Part shown: piece after piece, positions 40,202-49,520 of the stretch | How the letters are laid out: every line of letters starts with the position of its first letter | Numbering within the stretch: position 1 is the first letter of the stretch | DNA from: Gracilaria domingensis | Taxonomy: Eukaryota; Rhodophyta; Florideophyceae; Gracilariales; Gracilariaceae | Assembly: GCA_022539475.1 (NCBI GenBank) | Contig: VCMS01000001.1 | Coordinates: 682,001 to 746,000 of the forward strand | Length of the DNA: 64,000 nucleotides | Direction: 5' to 3' | The notes under the pieces: generated by a model | What the model was told of the DNA's origin: nothing | Seen by the model: the letters and a program-made list of their open reading frames with translations, nothing else | Databases searched by the model: none | Translations under genes and position numbers: made by a program

Positions 40202-40696
40202 CTATAGCTTACCAGAGATATCACTGTGCTTACTAGCATACTGTGTTTCAAACCACGACGCAAACTCTTCAATGATATCCAGATCTCGTGTAAGCGTACT
40301 TGCGCTGCGCACCCATCGAAACATGGCAGCAATCATGTCATCCTTCTTTATAGAGTCACTGAGCCATTGGGTCCACAGCGAACTGATGTAGTCACGAAAG
40401 CGAGCTTGGGTGTGTTTCGCGGACGGGTGGTTCTCTAGGAGTTCATCGAAAGACACGATGGAGTGACAGCAGAAGAGGCCGAGGATAGCCTGCTCCTCGG
40501 TGAGATTCAAGGGCAGGTTTCGTATCAAGTCAATGACGTCTTCGTGCCATTGTATTTCAAGCGCAGGATTGGTGCTGAGCAGGGTTGGGGCGGATGAGAT
40601 GGCCGTTGGTGACGGCATATCGTGGTCGAATACCTGGTGGGTACGTGGGGGGTGCGGCTCTGGGGCGGGGTTATCAAAGGCCGGGGTGGGTGCCAT
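40202..40696 (-). CDS. hypothetical 164-residue protein
   Basis: The first 45 residues are Pro-rich (ending near SSAPTLLSTNPALE). The remaining 120 are predicted helical with regularly spaced hydrophobics and many Trp (HEDVIDLIRNLPLNLTEEQ, then FRDYISSLWTQWL and MFRWVRSAS). This looks like a small all-helical domain, but no family is recognised. The same frame is open 62 codons further upstream across a 22-base G tract that would encode polyproline; the ATG at 40696 is preferred. It is divergent from the OTU-like gene. Confidence 0.55.
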   Translation of the reverse strand: MAPTPAFDNPAPEPHPPRTHQVFDHDMPSPTAISSAPTLLSTNPALEIQWHEDVIDLIRNLPLNLTEEQAILGLFCCHSIVSFDELLENHPSAKHTQARFRDYISSLWTQWLSDSIKKDDMIAAMFRWVRSASTLTRDLDIIEEFASWFETQYASKHSDISGKL

Positions 40697-41370
40697 GATG
40701 AGGCGCAGTCGGTAACGTTTGCGCTGGGAAGCGATATACGCGGGGAGGAGGAGGGGGGGGGGGGGGGGGGGGGGTGGAAGGGAAGATGCGAGGCGGAAAA
40801 GTGACGTACTACGCTGGGCTGTGCGGGTATTTAACGCGATAGGCGCAAGCGGCAGCGGCTGGTAGCGCAAGGGGCTCAGCACTGACTCGACAAGGCGGGA
40901 CGAAGCATGCGAAATGGTCGGGTATTTATCGGATGCCTTACTCTCGCATCCCTCGCGGTGAATTCCGCTGCATCAAAGCAGCGCTATCGCGCGTCTGCAG
41001 CCGCCTCAGCTGCAGATGCACGACAGCGCGGCGCAGTGGCGCAGGTAAGGGTTAAACGGCGCCCGCCGCGGCGGCGGATATCATACGCTCGACGCATTGC
41101 GGGAAGCATTGCTCGCCGACACGGCGGCATGGAAAACGGCAGTCCACTGCGGGAGACACGCACGCGCTTGCGTGCATGCGACCGCGCGCATTTGTGGCCG
41201 CGCGCAACTGCCCTGCCAGCGCAGTACAGCCACGGCGCCGCGCCACCGTGTCTCGCCTCGCACGCCACAGCGCGCGTGGGGTGCCACCGCACTTCTGCCA
41301 CGCGCCGTTGCCCACCCCCCGCGCCCCGCGCGCCGCCTCCCAATCAGCCCGGCGCAGGACTTCGCCCGCC
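40697..41370. promoter_or_regulatory. GC-rich divergent promoter with G tract
   Basis: The 674 bases between the 164-residue gene and the OTU-like gene become increasingly GC-rich to the right. They contain a 22-base G homopolymer (40753-40774). Long frames here are open on all strands because stop codons are rare. Confidence 0.55.
40753..40774. repeat. 22-base G homopolymer
   Basis: Uninterrupted run of 22 G, preceded by GGGGAGGAGGA. It lies about 60 bases upstream of the minus-strand ATG at 40696, so it may fall in the 5' leader (as a C run in RNA) or core promoter. It can form G-quadruplexes and its length may vary or be misread. Confidence 0.85.
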
Positions 41371-42234
41371 ATGTCCCGCCCGCCTTCTCCCGAGCCGCCC
41401 GAGTGCTCGTCGACGCAACCGCCTCCCGTTCCCCCTCAAAAGGATCCACCGCGCCCGCAGCGCAAGTTCCGCCGGCTGCGAACGCTCTCCACACTGCGTC
41501 AGTCGCTGCGCCAGGCGCCTCACAGCGACCACTTCTTTTCTCAGAGAGCGTCGTCACGAGCCTCGGCATCACGAGCCTCGGCATCCACGCCCGACCCTGC
41601 ATGTCGCCCTTCTTTGCTCGGCTGCATTCTGCGCTCGTGGCCAGCCGCGAAAACTTCAAGGCCCGCTGCCTCTCACCCGACAGCGCTTTCGTATCGCCGC
41701 TGGCTGTGCGAGGTTCCACCGTCCTCCTCCCGCCGCCATGTGCGACTTCCAACCGGCGTGCACAGCATGACTGCCACCCCGGCCGGTGGTGACTGCGGCT
41801 TTTACGCCATGGCCTGGGCCCTGCTGCACTTCAACGGCCCCAGCCTTTCTGCCACTTGCGTTCGCAGAAAGCTCGCTCAGCACGTCAAGCAGCAAGCCAC
41901 GTTTTACGCCCAACTGTTGAGGAGGCACGGTCAGGCGCAGTCGCGGCAACACGCCTCCGATTCCGTTTCGGATTTTACTCGAAACGTTTTGATGGAAGGA
42001 GTACACGGTCATTGGCTTGGCCAGATGTGGGGAGAGATTGAACTCCTCGCTCTTGCCAAGGCCTATCTCGTGTGCGTTGAGCTGTACTGCTTCGAAGTTT
42101 CTTCACAGTCCCTGCGTCGCTACGCACATTTTGAGGAGGGTAAGCGCGTTGTTCGATTGCTCTTCACTGGCGACGCTCGTGCTGGTCATTTTGATGCCCT
42201 TTTGCCGCAAGATACCTTTGGTCGATGGCGATAA
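41371..42234 (+). CDS. OTU-like cysteine protease
   Basis: Protein of 287 residues. The first 130 are Pro/Arg/Ser-rich and probably disordered. The rest resembles an OTU deubiquitinase domain: the Cys motif AGGDCGFYAMAWAL with Cys142, a central WGEIELLALAKAY segment matching the W-x-x-x-x-E-(L/I)-x-A-(L/M)-(A/S) helix, and the final His motif GHFDALLP with His273. The usual D-G-N-C motif reads G-G-D-C here, so the Asp normally three residues before Cys is Gly. The start is uncertain in GC-rich DNA; the ATG at 41371 is the first good one, and translation could also begin at 41767 (MTATPAGGD) just before the domain. A 15-base direct duplication (CACGAGCCTCGGCAT) lies in the disordered part. Confidence 0.65.
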   Translation: MSRPPSPEPPECSSTQPPPVPPQKDPPRPQRKFRRLRTLSTLRQSLRQAPHSDHFFSQRASSRASASRASASTPDPACRPSLLGCILRSWPAAKTSRPAASHPTALSYRRWLCEVPPSSSRRHVRLPTGVHSMTATPAGGDCGFYAMAWALLHFNGPSLSATCVRRKLAQHVKQQATFYAQLLRRHGQAQSRQHASDSVSDFTRNVLMEGVHGHWLGQMWGEIELLALAKAYLVCVELYCFEVSSQSLRRYAHFEEGKRVVRLLFTGDARAGHFDALLPQDTFGRWR

Positions 42235-43397
42235 CAGCGTGTCTAGCCATTCCACCTTTTCCAACGGCTCACTTCTATACCTCTTCAAAACGAATTATGG
42301 TATGCCAGATGAATTCTTCCGCCATCCACCGCCGTCGCACAAACAAATAACGTCGCCGCCACCATCTAAGCTTATCACTTTTTCGTCCGATCAAGCCCGA
42401 CAATGTAGTCCGGTCATTCCTCCACCATCTGTCTACTCGCGCGTGTTCCACCTTTGTGCCAAAGCTGCCACGCAGCTGTAACCGTATGCCAGCAGCACCC
42501 GTACAACGAACAGCGTACATACCACTGGTACATACAGTGCAGCAGAGTACGAAGTCAGAACCATACGTTTCGTCAACAATTACTCGTAACGAATAATATT
42601 CGTGTCAATGTTTGGGCCTCAGGATGATACAACAAAGAGTTGGATCCCCAATTTTGGAACATACAGTGCCCATCTTCGATACAAAAGGAGCGAGGTCTTT
42701 GTTTTGTTTGCGTCCAAATGCCAGCAATCTCATCGCAATCCGTTCAATGGTAAATTATGCGTAATGACAAGGTTTGTCATAGCCTGCGAAGTCTAGATGT
42801 GATTGTGATGTGACGCGCTTTTTGGTATTCGCGGATGCCTTTCCCTCTCCATCAAAAGATAGAATATGGTCGGAGCTCGGAATCCCAAACCCAGCTATAG
42901 AACCAGTGCGTTACCCTTTTGAACTACAAACGACGTTGGAGTACAAGCGTAGAGTTTTGAATCATACTGCCTCTTTTTCCTTCTCAACGATAGTCTTAAA
43001 GACCCTCAGTTCCCTAATCAACCAAGGGACTACCTATGATCCAAGCGATTGTCTCCCTCCAGGAAGTTAAAAACTTTTGGGCCATCTAATCGTCGCCACA
43101 TGGATTTCTCTACTCGTGGCTACCGCGTGGGAAACTCTCCTTTTCACGATGCGTATGTTAACGACAACGTATTACAACGAGCCCTTAAGTCTTCTTGGAT
43201 TTCTATACCACAATCGCATCTCGAAACCTTTTGAATGCTGTATCATGATTGAATACCGAACAGCGCAGGAGAAAGACTCTTTTACTAGAAAGACTCTCTT
43301 ACTTGATGTAGTCGAAACTTCTTCCGGGTACTCATGAATTACATTCAGCAAACACGAACGAGATGTGACAATCTGAACAATACGTATCGGTCTCCAA
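42235..43397. other. spacer, no gene seen
   Basis: About 1.2 kb between the OTU-like gene and the 3' end of the polymerase gene. Frames of up to 154 codons overlap the OTU gene in another phase or lack domains. The right part is AT-richer than its surroundings. Confidence 0.5.
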
Positions 43398-46300
43398 CTA
43401 TTCAGTGCCCTGAACTTGAGAGATACCCAACGGCATCAAGAACTGTGAAAGGTCAATTAAACGATAAGCATTCGCCGCAAATATCAGGTTTGCTCTTTGG
43501 AGGAGCTCGTCGTACGTTGCCAAGTCCGAAGGTGATAGGGGTATATCGTTGTCCTTCTCTTCAGGGACCTCTTCCCAGCGGTTTCTGACGTCTACGAGAT
43601 ATTTGAGGTACCGCAACTGTTTGTACAACCAAGCTTCACTGAACTTCCTTCTTGCAAGCCTCCCGTTGGGTCCTAACCCGACGTTTCTAGTCTCCTTCTT
43701 TCGTGACCCATCTTCAGAGTCAATCACCATCTCACATGTGTAGTATTTGCGAACCCATTCACGTGATCTGAGCGAAATGACGTTATGGAGCTGGTAAGAC
43801 GGAAAGCGCATCCTACACTTCGCGCATTGTAGACCGGAGCTCTTGACGTCACCAGACGACTTGAACTGTGCACCAAGGAATTCCGTCTCCACACCGCACG
43901 AAGCGCATGCAATCATCAAAGGGTCGACATCGCTGAACTTCTCGGCCGCAGAATGTGGTCCAAGAGCAGAGTAATCATTGTAACCATCAAGCTCATCATC
44001 CCTCTTCTCAAATCGTCTCCCATCCAATCCTAAGGAAACGGCTACACGACTCGCCTCGATGCCCTCAATCGGATCACACAATCTGAGAATCGGCGGGAGA
44101 ACCTGGCTTTCCAAGTAATACTTCACATCAATGATAAGCTTCCCTTCCGAGGCTTTCACTTCATCCGGGTGGTACGCTCTGGAGGCTACACCAGAGGCAA
44201 AAGTAGCTCCATCTGCCGAAGTGCATATGACGTATTTAATGTACTCTCCAGGCCGAATGGTTCGTTTCTCTCTCTTGATCATTCTCATGGCAACCGCGAC
44301 ATGTGGGGTACTATGTCCTTCGGGATAGTCCTGTGGCCTTTTGTTCAAAGCTCTTGTAATGACATACTTTGATAAAGATACCTCATTGTTCTTAACGCGG
44401 GTTGCGAGATTGCCGAGGTACGAAAGGATGTTGCCAACTGAATCGTCGATGTTCGCGCTTTGATTGTGGAAGATCTGATCGAGAAAATGGTCGGAGGCCT
44501 CATGCGATAAGTCACACCAATCGTGCCTCACAAGATCAATTCCCTTCACTTCGCGAACGGTTTTGTCGGGCTTAGTTGGATCAACAACTTTCAGGGCAGC
44601 GTATTTCTTCTTCCTTAGCAGTAGCATTTTCTTGTAAATCGCATCGATCTCGATTTCCAAGGTTCTATACTTCTTGTTGACATCCCTCTTGAGCTCAGTG
44701 CCAAGTTTTCGAACTTGTTCAATGCTTTCCATCCCGGTGTAAACGAACAGTGAATCAGTGTCGCCGTATATAACCTTCGCATTGAACGTATCTCGTGCGA
44801 GGTCGACAGTTTTCTGGAGCGTATCGCGTCCTTGTCGAGTGACCATCTCGGCCAACGGTTGCGCGTAGAAGCGCCCCCCTTCGAAACCTAGGCAACCATA
44901 CAAAGAATTGGCTGTCAACTTGATTGCCAATTGTCGGATATTCAACTGCTGAGCTCGCAGAGTCTCCTTCCCAGCACGTTGCCTTTCCTCCTTCAAAAGT
45001 TTCTTGACCTGCTTCCGCTGCTCCACTAATCTTCGGAGAACTCTTGGTAATATGCCTTCTGGAATGCTGGGATTCGGAAGAGGCAGCATACTGTTTAAAC
45101 CATTCTGAGCTCCAGAAATGTCATTCCCGGGCGCCAGAGCCACATCTCCGTTTCGGACGGGCCCATCTTGATTACGCTTCTCATCGAGGTGCAGAGTTGT
45201 GAAACAGATGTTGAATTCTTGGATAATCGAAGGATACAAGGAGTTGAAATCGAGCTGGAGCACATATCGATCGTAGAGACCCCGCACTGGTTCCAGCACC
45301 AGGCCACCAGCATACTGTGGCTTTCTTCTCGCGCTTTTACCCTTCCCGGACTGCTTGCGGTCGTTTCCATTAGGTTTCAACGGTGCTGCACCGATATGAC
45401 CGTTCTCATTCGCTCCTGGACCTCCGAACCCGTGATCGTTGAGAGTAGAATCAGCCTCCTTCTTTCTCTGCATAGCTTGTTCCCTTTCACGCATCTGAAG
45501 TACTTTCTCTCGTTCACCACGATTAAGCTTGTCCGGAATTAACAACTTAGCTCTAACATCACCGGCTGTTGCCGCGTTTCCTCCAACCTTCGAACCAATC
45601 AGCTTGAACTCATGGCACAAAAGATACTCGATGCGCTCAGCTCTGGATCCGCGTAGAGAATGCGACCAAAGATTGCCACTGATGCAGGTCAGTTGCTTGG
45701 TCAAAGGCAAAATACTAAGATATGCGGCAAGGCGACCAGAAGTCCTGGCCTCCATAACGCATTCCGAGACGAGTTGGCACAAAGATCCGGTCTTCTCAAA
45801 TGCCCTCGAAACCTGAGAGACATCGACGCTGCCGCGTAGTATACGGTTCGAGGCTGCGGGGTTTGAACTAGCAAGTACAGTTTGAGACAAGGTCACCAAG
45901 GAGTAGTCCTTCTCTTTCGGAAGTAAGTCTTTTGCGTGCATGTGGGTGTCAACCATTAGTCGCCCTGCAACAACATCGTTCTTAAACCAGGAAGATATCT
46001 CATTGTTGGGTCGAATGACATTCGATAGGTTGCGCCTCTGAACCAGGCGACCAAAACGACTCCACTCACGACAGTGTTTCGCGTTCATGCGGGTGAGTAA
46101 CACATCAAGCCCGAAGCCCATTAGCCTATGGCCGATGATTACATCTGGGTCAAGCCGTAGGAGGCGAGTAAGAAAGTTGTTTAGAAGAGCGGATTCGCTG
46201 GTTAACACGTCAACTCCACCACCGCGAGCAAGCACAGATCTAGCATGATCAGAAAACCCGAATGGAAGGCTCATGCCATCCGGCGGTCGAACCAAGACAA

Positions 46301-48065
46301 AATCTCTTGTACCGTGAGCACCTCCTGGTTCCAGAGCAACATCATGTAGGGGCCCGTTCAGGGGGACGTCACGAACGAAAACACCAGAGATCATGACTAC
46401 TTCGTGTGCTCCTGTCTTGCTGTTTAGAACCGTCTTCGTACTCACACACAACGCGGACATGGGGGGTGGATCGTTCGTTGACAACTCAATGGGAACGAGT
46501 AAATCATCAGGGGAAAGAACAGTAAGAGTAAACTTCGCATGAGAAACCTTAGCCTGTGACGGAACCGCATTTTTAAGTCGGATCCAGCCAGGACCACGGA
46601 GTTTCCGCTTCAGGCACAAGGCCTCCGCAGAGGATGTACGGGTCCCATACACGCGGCTGAAAGTCGCTCCAGAGGAATCTGGAGAGAGACGGTTAAGATT
46701 CTCATACGGTATCTTCACCTTAAGGTAATCAGTGGGTTCGCGAGGTGCATGAGAGTCACCGAAAGGGCAAGAACGGACCACTTTCTTTGCCTTGAACTCT
46801 GCTGGCAAATTGGAACCTAAACGAATGGCTGCAGCACCAAGTCTTGCGCTTTTCTGTGATGTGTCACCGAGTACAATGCTTGAGACTTCGCCATATACAT
46901 CTGGTATCATCTTAACTGGTTCACCGGTGCTTTGTCCATTCGGCGCAAGTTTCGTTTGACGCGGCAACACATATAGCACACGCTCCATCCCCTTAACCTG
47001 AACGCATACGCTGGCGAATTGTTTCGAATGGATTGAACCCAAAGGCACCTTCCCAAACAAATACAGATGTTCACCACCACCGACACGCATTTCATGCGCA
47101 TCAGTCCAGAACATAAGCACGCTACCGTCCGAATCGCGAGCCATTGGAAGGTTAGCCTGTAGATGATTGGCAGCGACGGGAGGGGGACCCATTCGAACGG
47201 GGGCCATTCGTGGCGGTAGAGTCACTGGGGCGGCTTTCGTTGGAACAGGAGCACTCTTAGGAACGTGACTTGCCAGAGCGTTATGCTGCTCGCGTTTCTG
47301 GACAGCAGAATCTGCGACAGCGATGAGCATGTCTCCATCGATCGAATCGTCCATGGTCAGATTGGGCGGCGGGTTGGAAGTACTTTTCTCCTTCGGCTGG
47401 ATCGGAGGCTTGGCGGATGCAGGCATGGGAGGTGGTTCATCGTATCGGTCCTGAACCGGCTGTTCGGCCTCGAAGGGAATGACATCGGCCATCATGGGCT
47501 CATGGTCAGGCTGCGGTGCAGGGGCGTCGAAAAGAAGGTCACCCACAGATTGATTGAAGGCCCGTTTCTTCTTCCTAGCGGCGCGAGCCGACTTAAGATG
47601 CCTATCGAAATCTGCGTCCAGCATCGAAGTGTCCAACACACGAGATTCGGCATGATTGTCCGGCTCCTCCTTCTTCGGTGCACTTGTCTGCAAGGTATTG
47701 AAGAAAGCGGTGGGAACTCGCTTGGTGGGTGCAGTGTTCGCGCGACGAACACGCGGGGCATTGGTTCGCTTCCGATGCTGATCTCGCTTCGATTGGACAA
47801 GAGACATTTCATCCTCCATTTCGAACTCCTGTTCCATGACATAGTCATCATCATGATGACTATTGGATGCGATGAAGTCGCGAGCTTCCTTTCGTTTCTG
47901 AGCGGCAATTGCGGCATAGGTAGCTTCATCAACGGTCTCATAGATGTCGGCTTCTTCTCGGACTTGATAATCCGCGGTTCGCGTCTTTCCGCTGGCCTTG
48001 CGTGCAGCCAGATCAGCAATAGCCGATTGCACGCTATTGCTCAAGCCGCGCGTAGAGCGACGCAT
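43398..48065 (-). CDS. POLA1: DNA polymerase alpha catalytic subunit
   Basis: Protein of 1,555 residues, slightly longer than the usual 1,450. It extends RNA primers at replication origins and on each Okazaki fragment, in complex with the B subunit and primase. The N-terminal p180 region carries the short conserved segment near the start (SAIADLAARKASGKTR). The inactive exonuclease fold includes DPDVIIGHRLMGFGLDVLL. The polymerase core has motif A DFNSLYPSII (about 935), motif B KLTANSLYG (about 1053) and motif C YGDTDS (about 1100). The C-terminal domain keeps the first cysteine module (CASC at about 1386, then CAKC), but the second, normally two CxxC pairs, retains only one cysteine (YYTCEMV). 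The ATG at 48065 (MRRSTRGL) is chosen over 46 noncoding-looking upstream codons. Confidence 0.97.
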   Translation of the reverse strand: MRRSTRGLSNSVQSAIADLAARKASGKTRTADYQVREEADIYETVDEATYAAIAAQKRKEARDFIASNSHHDDDYVMEQEFEMEDEMSLVQSKRDQHRKRTNAPRVRRANTAPTKRVPTAFFNTLQTSAPKKEEPDNHAESRVLDTSMLDADFDRHLKSARAARKKKRAFNQSVGDLLFDAPAPQPDHEPMMADVIPFEAEQPVQDRYDEPPPMPASAKPPIQPKEKSTSNPPPNLTMDDSIDGDMLIAVADSAVQKREQHNALASHVPKSAPVPTKAAPVTLPPRMAPVRMGPPPVAANHLQANLPMARDSDGSVLMFWTDAHEMRVGGGEHLYLFGKVPLGSIHSKQFASVCVQVKGMERVLYVLPRQTKLAPNGQSTGEPVKMIPDVYGEVSSIVLGDTSQKSARLGAAAIRLGSNLPAEFKAKKVVRSCPFGDSHAPREPTDYLKVKIPYENLNRLSPDSSGATFSRVYGTRTSSAEALCLKRKLRGPGWIRLKNAVPSQAKVSHAKFTLTVLSPDDLLVPIELSTNDPPPMSALCVSTKTVLNSKTGAHEVVMISGVFVRDVPLNGPLHDVALEPGGAHGTRDFVLVRPPDGMSLPFGFSDHARSVLARGGGVDVLTSESALLNNFLTRLLRLDPDVIIGHRLMGFGLDVLLTRMNAKHCREWSRFGRLVQRRNLSNVIRPNNEISSWFKNDVVAGRLMVDTHMHAKDLLPKEKDYSLVTLSQTVLASSNPAASNRILRGSVDVSQVSRAFEKTGSLCQLVSECVMEARTSGRLAAYLSILPLTKQLTCISGNLWSHSLRGSRAERIEYLLCHEFKLIGSKVGGNAATAGDVRAKLLIPDKLNRGEREKVLQMREREQAMQRKKEADSTLNDHGFGGPGANENGHIGAAPLKPNGNDRKQSGKGKSARRKPQYAGGLVLEPVRGLYDRYVLQLDFNSLYPSIIQEFNICFTTLHLDEKRNQDGPVRNGDVALAPGNDISGAQNGLNSMLPLPNPSIPEGILPRVLRRLVEQRKQVKKLLKEERQRAGKETLRAQQLNIRQLAIKLTANSLYGCLGFEGGRFYAQPLAEMVTRQGRDTLQKTVDLARDTFNAKVIYGDTDSLFVYTGMESIEQVRKLGTELKRDVNKKYRTLEIEIDAIYKKMLLLRKKKYAALKVVDPTKPDKTVREVKGIDLVRHDWCDLSHEASDHFLDQIFHNQSANIDDSVGNILSYLGNLATRVKNNEVSLSKYVITRALNKRPQDYPEGHSTPHVAVAMRMIKREKRTIRPGEYIKYVICTSADGATFASGVASRAYHPDEVKASEGKLIIDVKYYLESQVLPPILRLCDPIEGIEASRVAVSLGLDGRRFEKRDDELDGYNDYSALGPHSAAEKFSDVDPLMIACASCGVETEFLGAQFKSSGDVKSSGLQCAKCRMRFPSYQLHNVISLRSREWVRKYYTCEMVIDSEDGSRKKETRNVGLGPNGRLARRKFSEAWLYKQLRYLKYLVDVRNRWEEVPEEKDNDIPLSPSDLATYDELLQRANLIFAANAYRLIDLSQFLMPLGISQVQGTE

Positions 48066-48641
48066 CGTGAGAGGATGAAGATGGCGAGCTCGATGGGTAA
48101 GTTGCAGAGGATCAGGGGCGATGAGGGAGGTGGAGAGAGGAGACAATTGACCCAGGGGCGCATTGGATGAGGAACAGAGGTGGTGAACGGTTGTGCAATA
48201 CAAAAGGTCAAAAGCGCACCAATACAGGTTTGGCTCGACACACCGTTTCGGTTTCGGCGGTGGTGCGCCAAAAAGGCCTGACTTCGCTTGTACTCAATGC
48301 TTGCCTCGTGGTCCACGAGGCAGGCAAGCATTGAGTACAAGCGAAGTCAAGAATTTTTGGCGCCAAATTCAAAAATTGAAAGACGCAACATGTGTTCGCG
48401 GTGCGATCCAGCGATGCTCGTAAGTCCTTTCCATCCGCCTGACATGTTTGTTCATGGAGGCCGAATAGTTTTGCAAGATACGTTCCAAAACGTTTTCAAC
48501 GCAAGACAGAAACATTGTTTCAGCAACGACTGTGAGGCCAGCCCAATATCGTTTACATAAAGCATGCAGTTTACATGTTAGCGCACACTCTTCCTACCAT
48601 ACTTCCAAACAAAACGAGAGCAACAGCCGCGTGACCCGCGA
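48066..48641. other. spacer between polymerase and bL31m genes
   Basis: Promoter side of the polymerase gene and 3' flank of bL31m. It holds hairpin C with outer arms reaching 48265-48363. No gene. Confidence 0.5.
48279..48349. repeat. long hairpin C (33-bp arms)
   Basis: Arms 48279-48311 and 48313-48349 are inverted copies with one 4-base insertion (a repeated AGGC) in the right arm and a one-base centre. Outer flanks (GCGCCAAAAA and TTTTTGGCGC) pair again, extending the structure to about 48265-48363. It lies 200 bases upstream of the polymerase alpha start and 280 bases beyond the bL31m stop. Confidence 0.9.
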
Positions 48642-48872
48642 CTACGAGTCACCAAACTTGTTTTCGAACGCGGCTCGACGACCAGCCTTCTTCTTGTTCT
48701 CGTTCTGCACACCGGTGAAGTTTTCGTGCGTCAGATAATCCAGTTCCAAGAACTTGGTAGTCATATCCAGAGTTGGGTATGGCCGTTGCCAAGGTTGTTG
48801 AGTAAGAACGCTAGCACCGTTTGTGAGCACAATACGCACCCGGTGCATCATGGGATGAATTCCAGGCTTCAT
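48642..48872 (-). CDS. bL31m: ribosomal protein bL31, mitochondrial type
   Basis: Protein of 76 residues matching the bacterial-type L31 family of organelle ribosomes. It opens with the family's MKPGIHPMMHRV motif, then VVL-type NGAS, a central LELDYLTHENFTG and the terminal AGRRAAFENKFG typical of mitochondrial L31. The CxxC zinc ribbon of some bacterial L31 is absent, as in mitochondrial forms. No presequence precedes the domain, as is common for this protein. Immediately upstream is a good intron candidate (48891-49108), so the 5' leader may be spliced. Confidence 0.8.
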   Translation of the reverse strand: MKPGIHPMMHRVRIVLTNGASVLTQQPWQRPYPTLDMTTKFLELDYLTHENFTGVQNENKKKAGRRAAFENKFGDS

Positions 48873-49520
48873 GATCGCAAAAGCTCACTCCTAACAAAAT
48901 TCATCAAAACGAGTGACAATTGGTTAGTTGATTTGCAAATGGCCGAAGAGGTAATCAACATCCTGTGCAACGCTCGGGGGAAAGAAGATAAAAACAGCTT
49001 TTCTCGTCACGGGTTTGATCCGAGAGATTCCTACATGTAGCGGTTGAGATTTCGTCATCGCGGCACCTGGAAGACGTGGTAAACATGGGACGAACGTCTG
49101 AACTTACCTCAAAATGAATCGGCTTGTGAGTGTCGCGGGCACCGAGTTCGTCCCACGCTCAGATCCAACGGCGGCGGCTACGCCAACAGGAAAGTCATCT
49201 TTTCTGTCGGGGCCCCGACTTGGGGCCGAAGCAATCTGTGTAGTACAGTGTGTACGTGTACCGTTTTGCTGTACGCGTGTTCAACTTGGGTTTCAGAAGT
49301 CGAAGCCTGCATCTCTGATCTCGTTCGTCGTCAAACACTCTTTGTCTACGGAGGTAAAGATTCTCAAAGAGAACGACACAACTATCTATCTATAAAGGGT
49401 AGGAGGGATGCAGCACCCTGTTCCAACGCCATTCATGCAAAGATTCTGGAGAGATGACTTCCACCCGCGAGTCTGGCATTGACACTCTCAAGTGCGTTCC
49501 CTTTCGTCAGCACACGGTTC
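48873..49520. other. spacer upstream of bL31m
   Basis: Holds the candidate intron above. Plus frames up to 104 codons have no domain. GTAC-rich stretches lie near 49235-49270. Confidence 0.45.
48891..49108 (-). other. candidate 5'-leader intron of bL31m
   Basis: On the minus strand the sequence has a perfect donor (GAG then GTAAGT), a CTAAC branch-like site about 35 bases before the acceptor, and a T-rich TTTTGTTAG acceptor, giving 218 bases. After splicing, an in-frame TGA still precedes the bL31m ATG, so the intron would lie in the untranslated leader. Confidence 0.4.

Noticed and set aside
40907-41792. Several 200-290 codon frames in the GC-rich OTU promoter
   Set aside because: Overlapping on all phases with biased composition. 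Only the frame ending at 42234 leads into a recognisable domain.
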